64,000 bases of DNA from positions 1,739,362-1,803,361 of the forward strand of contig CP075364.1 of NCBI GenBank assembly GCA_019454105.1. The letters run 5' to 3'. The notes beneath the pieces were generated by a model that worked only from the letters and a program-made list of their open reading frames with translations, had not been told where the DNA came from and did not search any database. The position numbers were made by a program, and so were the translations under genes. Positions 23,764-31,815 of the stretch are shown here, one piece after another (within the stretch, counting starts at the first letter, position 1; each line of letters opens with the position of its first letter). Source of the stretch: Fimbriimonadaceae bacterium (lineage in GTDB: Bacteria; Armatimonadota; Fimbriimonadia; Fimbriimonadales; Fimbriimonadaceae).

Positions 23764-24195
23764 TCACTTCCCACCTTTGAACCACCGCTGGCTCACGACG
23801 AGACCGATGGCGGCGAGGCCTGTCAAACCCAACGGGGCCAGGGAGGGAGCTTCGTTGACCTTTCGTTCTCCCTGTTCGTTTCCGTTGGCCAAGACCACCG
23901 TCTCGCGAGCCGTCAGGTACTTGGTGAACTCGCCAGCCTCGCCCTCGGTGTGCAAGAACGCCCCATACGCCCCGATGAGGATCGACAGTCCAAAGACTGC
24001 CCCGCAAAGGAGCCTCCCTAGCCGCGAAGCGCCCATCCCGATGAGGCAAGAAACGGCGCACAGGCCGCACGCCCCGATCGGGAGCCAGCCCTGCCAGTAC
24101 TCGCCCACCACGTGCCGGTGCTCATAGCGCACATCGAGCCCAAGCAACACAAACCCACCGAACAACAACAGCAAGACCGCTTGGTCACGCCTCAT
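23764..24195 (-). CDS. Small membrane protein of unknown function
   Basis: 143 residues with about four hydrophobic segments: VLLLLFGGFVLLGLDV, LPIGACGLCAVSCLIGMGA, LLCGAVFGLSILIGAYGAFL and LAPLGLTGLAAIGLVVS. A polar loop rich in E, N and G (LTARETVVLANGNEQGERKVNE) sits before the last helix. It overlaps the upstream metallophosphoesterase gene by 11 nt and is probably co-translated with it. No family recognised; GC content matches the housekeeping background rather than the adjacent cassette. Confidence 0.65.
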   Translation of the reverse strand: MRRDQAVLLLLFGGFVLLGLDVRYEHRHVVGEYWQGWLPIGACGLCAVSCLIGMGASRLGRLLCGAVFGLSILIGAYGAFLHTEGEAGEFTKYLTARETVVLANGNEQGERKVNEAPSLAPLGLTGLAAIGLVVSQRWFKGGK

Positions 24196-25015
24196 GGAGC
24201 GATTCTGACACGGGCCCGAGCGTCAGGATCGAAACTTCGGGAGGGCAGAACAGCCGGGTCGGCGGGCCGGTCACGCCCACCCCCCGAGTCACGAAAAGCG
24301 GAACCGGAGCTCGTGGATAAAACCCATCGACATACCGGTAGCCGAGCTTCGACCGCGCCGGGGCCCATCCCCAGGGAGTCCGGAACTGGCCGCCGTGGCT
24401 GTGCCCGCTCAACATCAAGTCGATTCCCCGAGGAAGCGACAGCACCGCGTCTGGCTCGTGCCAAACCACCACCATGGGCCGGGATGGGTCGGCCTTGAGC
24501 AGGGCCCCAAAGGGGTCGGCCCGACGGGCCATGGCCGAGTCCACCCCGATCCATTCCACCCCGGCGTGGCTCCAAACCTCGTTCCGCAGATAGACAACTC
24601 CCGCCTCTTCCAAAACCGGCCTGAGCCACTCGGCGTCGCCCCCAAAGTAGTCGTGGTTGCCGGGGACGGCGAGCATCCGGCCCCGGAAAGGCGCGAAACC
24701 CTGAAACAGCCGGGCGACCTCTGCCCGGCACCCTGCCTTCCAGTAGTTCAAGATGTCGCCCGCGATCACGACGACGTCGGGATCTTCGGCCACCACCAGC
24801 CGGGCCGCGCGCAGAGCCGTCCGCATTGAGGGCCGGTCGCAAAGATGGAAGTCGGCCACCAGGGCCACTCGGAGAGGCTTAAGCCCGATCGGCCAACCAG
24901 GCAACCCCAGGCGAACCCGGCGGACTTGCACCCGGTGCGCCTCGAACAAGGCCCCATAAAGAAGGGCTCCCGCCCCGACCGCGGTCGCCCCCCAGAGGAT
25001 CCGATCCAGCCTCAA
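24185..25015 (-). CDS. Membrane-anchored metallophosphoesterase
   Basis: 276 residues. An N-terminal hydrophobic helix (ILWGATAVGAGALLYGAL) anchors a calcineurin-like phosphoesterase with its metal-binding blocks: VADFHL, VVIAGDILN, VPGNHDYFG, a VVWHEPD segment and SGHSHGGQFRTPWG. This is the YkuE/LpxG-like arrangement, so substrates may include UDP-2,3-diacylglucosamine or other phospho-lipids; a diderm envelope makes the LpxG-type reaction possible but not proved. It sits 10 nt downstream of the matrixin-like protease gene on the same strand. Confidence 0.9.
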   Translation of the reverse strand: MRLDRILWGATAVGAGALLYGALFEAHRVQVRRVRLGLPGWPIGLKPLRVALVADFHLCDRPSMRTALRAARLVVAEDPDVVVIAGDILNYWKAGCRAEVARLFQGFAPFRGRMLAVPGNHDYFGGDAEWLRPVLEEAGVVYLRNEVWSHAGVEWIGVDSAMARRADPFGALLKADPSRPMVVVWHEPDAVLSLPRGIDLMLSGHSHGGQFRTPWGWAPARSKLGYRYVDGFYPRAPVPLFVTRGVGVTGPPTRLFCPPEVSILTLGPVSESLHEA

Positions 25016-25025
25016 GGCCGAGGTT

Positions 25026-25745
25026 TTACCTGTCAGTCGTTGCCTTAGAGACGAACGATTGGGCTTGAGCCTGGGCCAGGAGGCTCGTGGCCTGGGAACG
25101 AAGTTGGAGCAGGCTCAAGACTTCGGCCTCCGTCGGGTGCGTGGTGGGCTTGTCGAGTCTCAAGGGGCCCATCACGTCGCCCACTCGGGGACTGTCGGTC
25201 AGCCCCAGCACATGGCCGAACTCATGAAGCAGGGCCTGGGTCATCGCCTCCGGCGACGCGGCCCCCCCGAAAGGGGACTCCGTCGAGATCTCGATGCTCG
25301 CCGCCACTTGATACGAGTAGGAACTGGGACCCCATCGCAGAACCCCGCGGCGCCAGTTCGCCGAACCGGAGACCCGGGCCGCGTCGACCCAGACTGACCG
25401 GGCGAACCGGACATGGACGTCGGCTTGACTCGACGGAACCAGCACGAAGGCGACCTGGCCCCCGAGAGCCTCGCTCCAAACTCGGGTCGCGTTCTCGACC
25501 AGCCGGGCCCCAGCGGCCGGATCCATGACCCCCCCGAACTCGACGCACACCCGAACCTGGTCCTTCAACAGGATCATCTGGGCATAGGCTTCGGCCTCAG
25601 CGTGCTGCCCTTGCGTCAGGCACTCCTCCATCCGCGCGACCCCGTTCACCAAGTCGTTTTGAATCCGCCAGTCTCCGGCGGCTGCGCCACAGGTCAGAGC
25701 GGCGACCCACGAACCCACGATCAAGCGGACAAGACTCCTCATCAC
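25026..25745 (-). CDS. Exported matrixin-type metalloprotease
   Basis: 239 residues with a signal peptide (SLVRLIVGSWVAALTCGAAAG). The catalytic zinc motif HEFGHVLGLTD is followed after a short loop by the Met-turn VGDVMGPL, the layout of metzincin (M10-like) proteases; the third ligand of the motif is Asp instead of His. The preceding region (VRVCVEFGGVMDP...ATRVWSEALGG...ADVHVRF) matches the astacin/matrixin N-terminal beta sheet. The C-terminal ~50 residues are helical and Gln/Ala-rich. Likely an extracytoplasmic peptidase; substrate unknown. Confidence 0.85.
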   Translation of the reverse strand: MMRSLVRLIVGSWVAALTCGAAAGDWRIQNDLVNGVARMEECLTQGQHAEAEAYAQMILLKDQVRVCVEFGGVMDPAAGARLVENATRVWSEALGGQVAFVLVPSSQADVHVRFARSVWVDAARVSGSANWRRGVLRWGPSSYSYQVAASIEISTESPFGGAASPEAMTQALLHEFGHVLGLTDSPRVGDVMGPLRLDKPTTHPTEAEVLSLLQLRSQATSLLAQAQAQSFVSKATTDR

Positions 25746-25900
25746 GACCCCACATCGAGATCATCGGAGGGGCCGAGGCCCAAGAACTCGGCAACCTCAC
25801 TGGGTCATTCTTCAAGGCAGACGGAGCCGTACTAAAGGGGGGATCGACAGGGGCTCGGAGTCGAGCTGGCCCTGGATCCAGATCTTTCAGGGACTCGAGG

Positions 25901-26977
25901 TCAGACCCCGGCCGCCGCTCCCAACTCTTCGGCGATCTTCCGGGCCTGGTCCTCTTGGTTCAGGGCATCGATCATGGCCTGAAGGTCCCCGTCCATGAAA
26001 GTGAGGATGTTGTGGACGTCCTTGCCGATCCGATGGTCGGTCACACGGTTCTGAACAAAGTGGTACGTGCGGATCTTTTCGCTCCGATCGCCGCTCCCGA
26101 TCTGGCCCCGGCGCATCTCGCCCCGCTCCTTGGCCAAGCGCTCCTGCTCGGCCTCGTAGAGCTTGGCCCGGAGCACGCTCATGGCACGCAGCTTGTTCTG
26201 CTGTTGGCTCCGCTCGTCTTGACACGTGACGACGATCCCGCTCGGCTTATGGATGATCCGGATCGCGGTCTCGTTCTTCTGGACGTGCTGCCCCCCGGCA
26301 CTGCTGGCCCGAAACGTCGAGACCTCCAAGTCCTTCTCATTGACTTCGATCTCAGCCTCTTCGGCTTCGGGAAGCACCGCCACGGTGACCGTGCTCGTGT
26401 GCAACCGGCCCTGGCTCTCGGTAGCGGGCACCCTCTGGACCCGATGGACGCCGCTCTCGTGCTTCAGCTGGCTGTAGGCCCCTTCGGCCGCGATTTCAAA
26501 GACGACCCTGGAGACCCCGCCAATCCCGCTCTCCTCGTGCTCGATCACCTCGTACTTCCACTTTCGCCGCTCAGCATATCGAGCGTACATGCGGAAGAGC
26601 TCGTTCGCAAAGAGCCCGGCCTCGTCGCCACCGGCCGCAGGGCGGATCTCGATGATCACCGCCTTGTCGTCGTTCGGGTCTTTGGGAAGCAGCATGACCT
26701 TGAGCCGTCCTTCAAACCCTTCAATGTGTTGTTTGAGTTGATCGACCTCGGCTTGGGCCATCTCGCGCATCTCGGGGTCGCTCAGGAGAGCCTGGGCCCC
26801 GACCAAGTCCTCGCGGGCCTTCTTGTATTCCCGGATCACACCCACGAGTTCTTCGATCTCGCGGCGAGCTTTGCCCAGTCGTTGCATCTCTTTGGGCTGG
26901 GCCGCGATGGCGGGATCTTGGAGCTGGGCATCGATCTCCTCGTACCGCCTCTCGATCTCGTCGAGCTTGTCGAGCAT
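25901..26977 (-). CDS. prfA: Peptide chain release factor 1
   Basis: 358 residues, standard length. RF1 recognises UAA and UAG and triggers peptide release. The stop-codon recognition tripeptide PAT is at 184-186 (PATESQGR), diagnostic of RF1 over RF2 (SPF), and the catalytic GGQ at 228-230 (SSAGGQHVQKNE). N-terminal coiled coil is intact. Because UGA is read by RF2 and not RF1, this gene does not conflict with UGA recoding elsewhere. No prmC methyltransferase gene follows. Located 23 nt after the cysteine desulfurase gene on the same strand. Confidence 0.97.
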   Translation of the reverse strand: MLDKLDEIERRYEEIDAQLQDPAIAAQPKEMQRLGKARREIEELVGVIREYKKAREDLVGAQALLSDPEMREMAQAEVDQLKQHIEGFEGRLKVMLLPKDPNDDKAVIIEIRPAAGGDEAGLFANELFRMYARYAERRKWKYEVIEHEESGIGGVSRVVFEIAAEGAYSQLKHESGVHRVQRVPATESQGRLHTSTVTVAVLPEAEEAEIEVNEKDLEVSTFRASSAGGQHVQKNETAIRIIHKPSGIVVTCQDERSQQQNKLRAMSVLRAKLYEAEQERLAKERGEMRRGQIGSGDRSEKIRTYHFVQNRVTDHRIGKDVHNILTFMDGDLQAMIDALNQEDQARKIAEELGAAAGV

Positions 26978-27000
26978 GTCTTGAGTCCAGTGTACCGGGG

Positions 27001-28173
27001 CTAGGCTCGACCCGCGGCCAGGATCTCGTCGCGGGCCAGGATCACGCGCCGCGCCGCTTCCTCAGCCAGGGCCAAGGTGGCCCCGTGGCCAAATGTGAAC
27101 CTCAAGGCCTCCCGCGCCTCTTCCAGGGTCCAACCCATGGCCAACGCCACATGGCTGGGTTCGAGGCTACCGCTGCTGCAGGCCGAGCCACTGCTCGCGC
27201 TGACCCCGAGACGATCGAGCCGGATGAGCATCGATTCGGCCGAGACTCCGGGGAACCTGCCGTGCGCGTGCCCTGGGAGCACCGTCCCGAAAGAACCCAG
27301 ACCCTTGTCCGTCTCGTCACGGGTGGGACCGACTCCTGAAACAGTCGGGACGAAACCGGCCTGGACCAACTTCGAGACGAACAAGTCCCGTGCATTTCGG
27401 ACAGGCTCCACGTCGCGTCTCGCTGCCAGGGCGGCCGCCATCCCAACGATTGCGGCCACAGGTTCGGTGCCCGCCCGCAAATCGCGCTCTTGTCCGCCGC
27501 CCCGGGCCATGGGCTCGATCGGAGTCCCTCCTCGGACGTTTAGGGCGCCCACCCCGGTCGGACCGCCGAACTTGTGGGCGGAAACGCTGACCAAGTCGGC
27601 GCCGGCCTCCCCCACCCGCCATCCACCGGGGAACGTCTGCACGGCGTCGGTGTGGAAAAGAGCCCCCCGGCCCTTGGCGACCGAAGCGAGCCGGGCGATA
27701 TCCGACACCGCTCCCGTCTCATTGTTGGCGTGCATCAAACTTACCAAAAACGTCGATTCGTCGACCAATTCCTCGAGGAGTCCGTGCCGATACCTGGACT
27801 CAGAATCGACAGGCACGAGAACCACTTCATAGTCCCACGACTCAAGGACAGGACGACAGTGAAGGACGCAATGGTGCTCGGCGGCCCCGAGGAGGATCCG
27901 CCGGCGCCTCCCTCCGCGCGCCGCGAGGGCAGGGCCCAGCACGGCCAAATTTGCCGATTCAGTACCGCTGGAGGTGAAAACGACCTCTCCGAAGAGGCAG
28001 CCGAACGCCGACGAGACGGCCTCGCGGGCCAAGTCCACGGCCGCTCTCGCCTGGCGTCCTTGTTCGTGAAGCGATGAAGGGTTCGCCGCTGGCCCGAGCC
28101 AAGAGAGCATCGCCTCCCGGGCTTCGGGAATCAACGGCGTCGTGGCCGCGTGGTCGAGGTAGATCCTGTCTAT
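27001..28173 (-). CDS. Cysteine desulfurase (NifS/IscS family) with non-canonical start
   Basis: PLP enzyme that takes sulfur from cysteine for Fe-S or thio-cofactor synthesis. Counting from an ATA at 28173, the N-terminus reads (I)DRIYLDHAATTPLIPEAREAM, the conserved class V opening. PLP lysine is K201 (SAHKFGGPTGVGAL), active-site cysteine C332 (SASSGSACSSGS). No ATG, GTG or TTG exists between the upstream in-frame stop (28210) and the HAATT motif; the first canonical codon (TTG at 28134) would delete that motif. The ATA overlaps the stop of the preceding gene (ATAG), imitating the ATGA overlaps common here. No IscU or IscR gene is adjacent. Confidence 0.88.
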   Translation of the reverse strand: MDRIYLDHAATTPLIPEAREAMLSWLGPAANPSSLHEQGRQARAAVDLAREAVSSAFGCLFGEVVFTSSGTESANLAVLGPALAARGGRRRRILLGAAEHHCVLHCRPVLESWDYEVVLVPVDSESRYRHGLLEELVDESTFLVSLMHANNETGAVSDIARLASVAKGRGALFHTDAVQTFPGGWRVGEAGADLVSVSAHKFGGPTGVGALNVRGGTPIEPMARGGGQERDLRAGTEPVAAIVGMAAALAARRDVEPVRNARDLFVSKLVQAGFVPTVSGVGPTRDETDKGLGSFGTVLPGHAHGRFPGVSAESMLIRLDRLGVSASSGSACSSGSLEPSHVALAMGWTLEEAREALRFTFGHGATLALAEEAARRVILARDEILAAGRA

Positions 28174-29558
28174 CCCAGCACCACGATCGCCAAGGTCAGG
28201 ACCGAAGCGTTATGAACCGAGTGCATCACCATCGCTGGCACCAACGATCCGGTCATGTAGGTCAAGAAGCTGGCCATGACCCCGATCGCGGCCAACCCTG
28301 CCCAAAGGACTGGCCCTTGCGGATGGATCGCGGCGAACAGGAATCCTGACAGAACAGCCGCTGACGCGACTCCCATAAATCGGCCGAGGGCCGGAAACAG
28401 CAACCCACGGAAGGTCAGTTCTTCGATGAAAGGGGCCGCTATCGCTGCCAAGAAATAGAACAAGACCAGGGTCGCGACCCCGTTCGCGCCGCCAGCGAGT
28501 TCGTTTGTCAATGGGTGGGACGGGGGTGGAAGGTCGCGGAGCAGGAACTGGAAGAACAAGGTCAGGGCCAAAAGGATCGGCAGATTGGCAAGAAACCCGC
28601 CGATGCCCCACAAACCCAACACAAACGGGTTCTGCACCTTTCCAACGACCTTGCGGAGCGTGTCCTTGACCCCGAAGACGGGAACGTTCAAGCTGACCAC
28701 AACCAAGGTGACAAACGCCAACGTGCCAATGGCCCTGGCTGCGTTCTCGTCAACGAACGGCTTCAGCGCCAGGTAAGCGACCATGGGTACGGTCAAATGC
28801 AGGAAGAGATACACCGTCATCCGGAGCGCCAGTCGGTCCGCGTCTGCCTTGGCCATGGAACCCATCGGATAGCCGACCGGTTTGAACTTCTTCGTCATGA
28901 GCAGGACAGCCCCGAAGGTCAACGTCACGAACCCGGCCATAAAGGCCAAACCAGCCAGTCCAAGCACCCCGGTGATCCTGAGGGCGTCCGGCTCTTCGAT
29001 GATTTTCGGCGAAGGGCCCTTGTCGTCCGCTCTTTTCATCGCATGGGCCATGGCTGCCCGCTCCAAGAGGTCGTGCGAACTGGCCAGGGAGCGACCGGCC
29101 AGGGCCGCGTCCGATTTAGGGTCGTAGGCTTGGGCGAAGGCCTGGTCTTTGGGCTGGTCGCTCTTGGACAGAAGGGCCATTGCCGCCTCGTCTGGTGCGC
29201 GGTTCAGTTCGCCACCGGCCACCAGCCGGAGCCGAGCCGCTTCAGGATCCAAGCCCGCCTTCTTCTCGACCGAGTTGTAGACGGTCTTGAAGACAGTCTG
29301 CTCGCTCTCGTCTGATCCTCCTCCTGGGCCCGCCATACTCCGGATCTGGCGCGTGGCGAAAGTGAGCCGCAATTGGCTCCTCTGGTTGCTGAAGTCCTCT
29401 TTGCCTGACTTTGGCTCGGCGAAGTAGGACGTCAGCGAGCCAAAGATCATGAAGGCGAGCACGACCGACAACAGGACCCACGCCACGGGCTGCCTCGGCG
29501 GCTCGGGTGGCGGCGGTTGAACAACCGGAGGGGGCTGAAGCTCCACTTCTTCTGACAT
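28170..29558 (-). CDS. CPBP-family intramembrane metalloprotease
   Basis: 462 residues. A proline-rich cytoplasmic start (QPPPVVQPPPPEPPRQP) leads to a first helix, a long soluble region (residues ~60-190, helical, charged) and then about seven more helices. The catalytic motifs of the CPBP (CAAX/Abi) family are near the C-terminus: EELTFRGLLFPALGRF, SGFLFAAIHP and the terminal helix with HSVHNASVLTLA. It probably cleaves within or near the membrane. The large soluble insertion is unusual for the family. Precedes and overlaps the cysteine desulfurase gene. Confidence 0.88.
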   Translation of the reverse strand: MSEEVELQPPPVVQPPPPEPPRQPVAWVLLSVVLAFMIFGSLTSYFAEPKSGKEDFSNQRSQLRLTFATRQIRSMAGPGGGSDESEQTVFKTVYNSVEKKAGLDPEAARLRLVAGGELNRAPDEAAMALLSKSDQPKDQAFAQAYDPKSDAALAGRSLASSHDLLERAAMAHAMKRADDKGPSPKIIEEPDALRITGVLGLAGLAFMAGFVTLTFGAVLLMTKKFKPVGYPMGSMAKADADRLALRMTVYLFLHLTVPMVAYLALKPFVDENAARAIGTLAFVTLVVVSLNVPVFGVKDTLRKVVGKVQNPFVLGLWGIGGFLANLPILLALTLFFQFLLRDLPPPSHPLTNELAGGANGVATLVLFYFLAAIAAPFIEELTFRGLLFPALGRFMGVASAAVLSGFLFAAIHPQGPVLWAGLAAIGVMASFLTYMTGSLVPAMVMHSVHNASVLTLAIVVLG

Positions 29559-29573
29559 TACGGCGCCAGAAAC

Positions 29574-30965
29574 TTAGCCACCGCCAATCGGCCCTCTGAT
29601 AGGCGGCCCGGATCCAGGGTTTGATCGAGGCGGCAGTTCGTCCTCGTCGATCGCCATTTCGCCCTGGAGCCCTTTGGCGGTCAATTCGTCCACCCCTTCT
29701 TCGGTCGAGACCTCGACCTCGAGTGCGGTCAGGTCGTCGCCGAGCGAGTTGATCATTCTCACGTCCCTTTGACCTTGCCGACTGACCAGTCGAAGCCGCT
29801 CGCGCTCTCCATCGTAATACGCCTCGTGCGCCCAAACCCGCCGCCAGCCGTCGAGCCCGAGGTCTTGTCGCGCTTGGGGAGAGCCTGTGATGATCGCTCT
29901 TCTTTGGCCCTTGGCGTACCAATACTCGATCTTTTGGGCGGTGACGGCCACGGGGTAGTCGCGAATGTTCCTGCCCGAACGGACCTGGTCTTGGACGCGC
30001 TTCTGGTCACTGTCGGCGGGCGGGGCCGGCGGCCGCCCCTTGGCGACATCTTCAGGCACGATGGGTTCTAGCGGCGGGATCTCGACTTCCTCTGGGGCCG
30101 TCGAACCCTTGGCCTTGACAAGCATGTCGACCCTTCCGACCAGGACGGCCCGCCTCTCCTTGCGATAAACGGTGACCTGGTCGCAAGCCAGGTTGGCGTC
30201 CGTGCCGAAGTAGCGGACTTGGCCCTTGGCGACAAGGACGTCGTCCTTCCGGTTGTACTCGCCCGAGTTCGCCAGCACAATGATCTCGCCGTCCGTCGCC
30301 CGGAGCTTGCCGAATGTCGTCAGGTCGCCCTTGACCTGCGTCGGCGTGCTGTCCAACGACTCGAACCGCCACCTTCTTCGCTGCCCGTCCTGGGCCACCA
30401 TCCCAGCCCACTTGACCCCAAGAAGCCTGAACAGTCCTTCGTCGGTGAGAAGCACCAAACGGTCAGCCTTGAAATCTCCACCTTGGAGCTTGCCTTGGAT
30501 CGGGCCGGGAACCTCCAGGCGGCCCGATTTCGCGTCGTAGTCGAACTTGCCCGACCCGACCGACATGTCGCTGTTGCTCACGTACGTCTTGCCTTGCCCA
30601 AGGAGCTTGTACATCGAATGGTAGTACGTCGCTTCCTCGGCCCGAAACTGGAACAAAACGTCCGAGTTGGCCGCGTAATACTTGCCGTCGGTGACGGCGA
30701 AGAGCGCGACCTGGTTGCGGTCGCGCCCGACCGTCGCCCGCCCGACGAAGGCCCGCGCGAGGAGCCGGCCTTTCTCGTAGACCTTCCACTCAAAGTTGGT
30801 CATCTCGACGCCAGGCCCCGAGTCGTCGCCGTCCTTGGCACGGTACTTGGCCATGGGGTCAGTGGCTGTCAACCGAAGCACCAGCCACCAGCCACCGACG
30901 ACCAAGACGGCCGTCAACGCCAATCCGGTCAGGGTCAGGGCGGCCCGCCTAATTGAGGGTGACAT
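29574..30965 (-). CDS. LptA/LptC (OstA)-like lipopolysaccharide transport protein
   Basis: 463 residues. A single N-terminal helix (ALTLTGLALTAVLVVGGWWLVL) anchors a long periplasmic part made of OstA/LptC-type strands: FEWKVYEKGRLLARAFVGRATVGRD near residue 60, VLVAKGQVRYFGTDANLACDQVTVYRKE near 250, and EYWYAKGQRRAIITGSPQARQDL near 355. Such beta-jellyroll units form the bridge carrying LPS between the membranes; here LptC-like and LptA-like portions appear to be combined. It overlaps the upstream lipoprotein gene by 17 nt. Assignment rests on repeated-strand patterns, so family level only. Confidence 0.75.
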   Translation of the reverse strand: MSPSIRRAALTLTGLALTAVLVVGGWWLVLRLTATDPMAKYRAKDGDDSGPGVEMTNFEWKVYEKGRLLARAFVGRATVGRDRNQVALFAVTDGKYYAANSDVLFQFRAEEATYYHSMYKLLGQGKTYVSNSDMSVGSGKFDYDAKSGRLEVPGPIQGKLQGGDFKADRLVLLTDEGLFRLLGVKWAGMVAQDGQRRRWRFESLDSTPTQVKGDLTTFGKLRATDGEIIVLANSGEYNRKDDVLVAKGQVRYFGTDANLACDQVTVYRKERRAVLVGRVDMLVKAKGSTAPEEVEIPPLEPIVPEDVAKGRPPAPPADSDQKRVQDQVRSGRNIRDYPVAVTAQKIEYWYAKGQRRAIITGSPQARQDLGLDGWRRVWAHEAYYDGERERLRLVSRQGQRDVRMINSLGDDLTALEVEVSTEEGVDELTAKGLQGEMAIDEDELPPRSNPGSGPPIRGPIGGG

Positions 30966-31815
30966 TGACAGTGAGTATGACGCTCGTGTCGGTCACGGTG
31001 ACGCTCCGGACTCCGGTCTTGGCCCCCTTGGTCGCGCGCACTGTGTAGGTGCCCTGTCCCGCCCAAAGTTGATAGCGCCCGAGGCTGTCGGCCCGGACTT
31101 CCCGCAAGACCGTCGTGCCTTGAAGAAGCTTGACCTCGGCCGATCCCCCGTCAGGCCCGACCGTGCCGACGATATTGGCAGGGGGAGGGGGCGGATCGAT
31201 CGCCCCATCTGGCGAGAGAGCAAGGTCGCCGACTTGCACGACTCCCGAGACTGCCGCTCCAGGCGGACTGAAGAGCCGAGCGAAGAACCCGGTGGCGGTG
31301 ACGCGCCCCTGGAGCCCGAGAAAGACGGCGAGGTTCGTGCTCGAATAAGCCACATCGTTGAGCGTGAAACGGCCGTCCGAGCCCGAGCGCGCGCGCCGTC
31401 CCGCCAGACTCACATCGGCGAGACCGATCGGCCTGCCGTCGGCCGCGCTCACGACCCGCCCGACAACCCTGACGACTTGGGGGCCAATGTACAAGTCGCC
31501 CAAGTCGAAGTCCCCGCCGATGGGTTCGAAGGTGAACGTCCTCACCACCGTCCCGCCAGAGGAACTCGCGTAGCTCACGGTCGCCTGGCTCGTCCCGTTG
31601 GGAACTTGGAGCTCGAAGAAGCCGTCGGCGGGATCCGTCTGCGTCGAGGACGCGCCGCTTCGCACCGTTGACGGCGGCACAGTCGGTCCGCCCGACTCGA
31701 TCCAAAACACGCGGCCAGACAACTGCGATTGGAGCGGGGGAGGCGCGCTCCCGCCCCCGCCGCCGCCGCAACCCACCAGCAAGAGCAGGCCCAGGAGAAG
31801 CCAACAAGCCCTCAC
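30949..31815 (-). CDS. Lipoprotein with carboxypeptidase-regulatory-like beta domains
   Basis: 288 residues from the GTG at 31815, which overlaps the stop of the preceding gene (GTGA). A lipobox LLLLVGC is followed by a Gly-rich linker (GGGGGG) then three beta-sandwich modules of the carboxypeptidase-regulatory type: LSGRVFWIESGG, VVGRVVSAADGRPIGLADVSLAGRRARSGSDGRFTL, and IVGTVGPDGGSAEVKLLQGTTVLREVRADSLGRYQLWAG. These are usually structural or adhesive domains on cell surfaces. Second gene of the operon ending in the LptA-like protein. Confidence 0.8.
   Translation of the reverse strand: MRACWLLLGLLLLVGCGGGGGGSAPPPLQSQLSGRVFWIESGGPTVPPSTVRSGASSTQTDPADGFFELQVPNGTSQATVSYASSSGGTVVRTFTFEPIGGDFDLGDLYIGPQVVRVVGRVVSAADGRPIGLADVSLAGRRARSGSDGRFTLNDVAYSSTNLAVFLGLQGRVTATGFFARLFSPPGAAVSGVVQVGDLALSPDGAIDPPPPPANIVGTVGPDGGSAEVKLLQGTTVLREVRADSLGRYQLWAGQGTYTVRATKGAKTGVRSVTVTDTSVILTVNVTLN

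Noticed and set aside
25955-27004. 349-codon plus-strand open frame opposite prfA
   Set aside because: prfA is unambiguous (PAT, GGQ); the opposite frame is a shadow caused by GC-rich codon usage.
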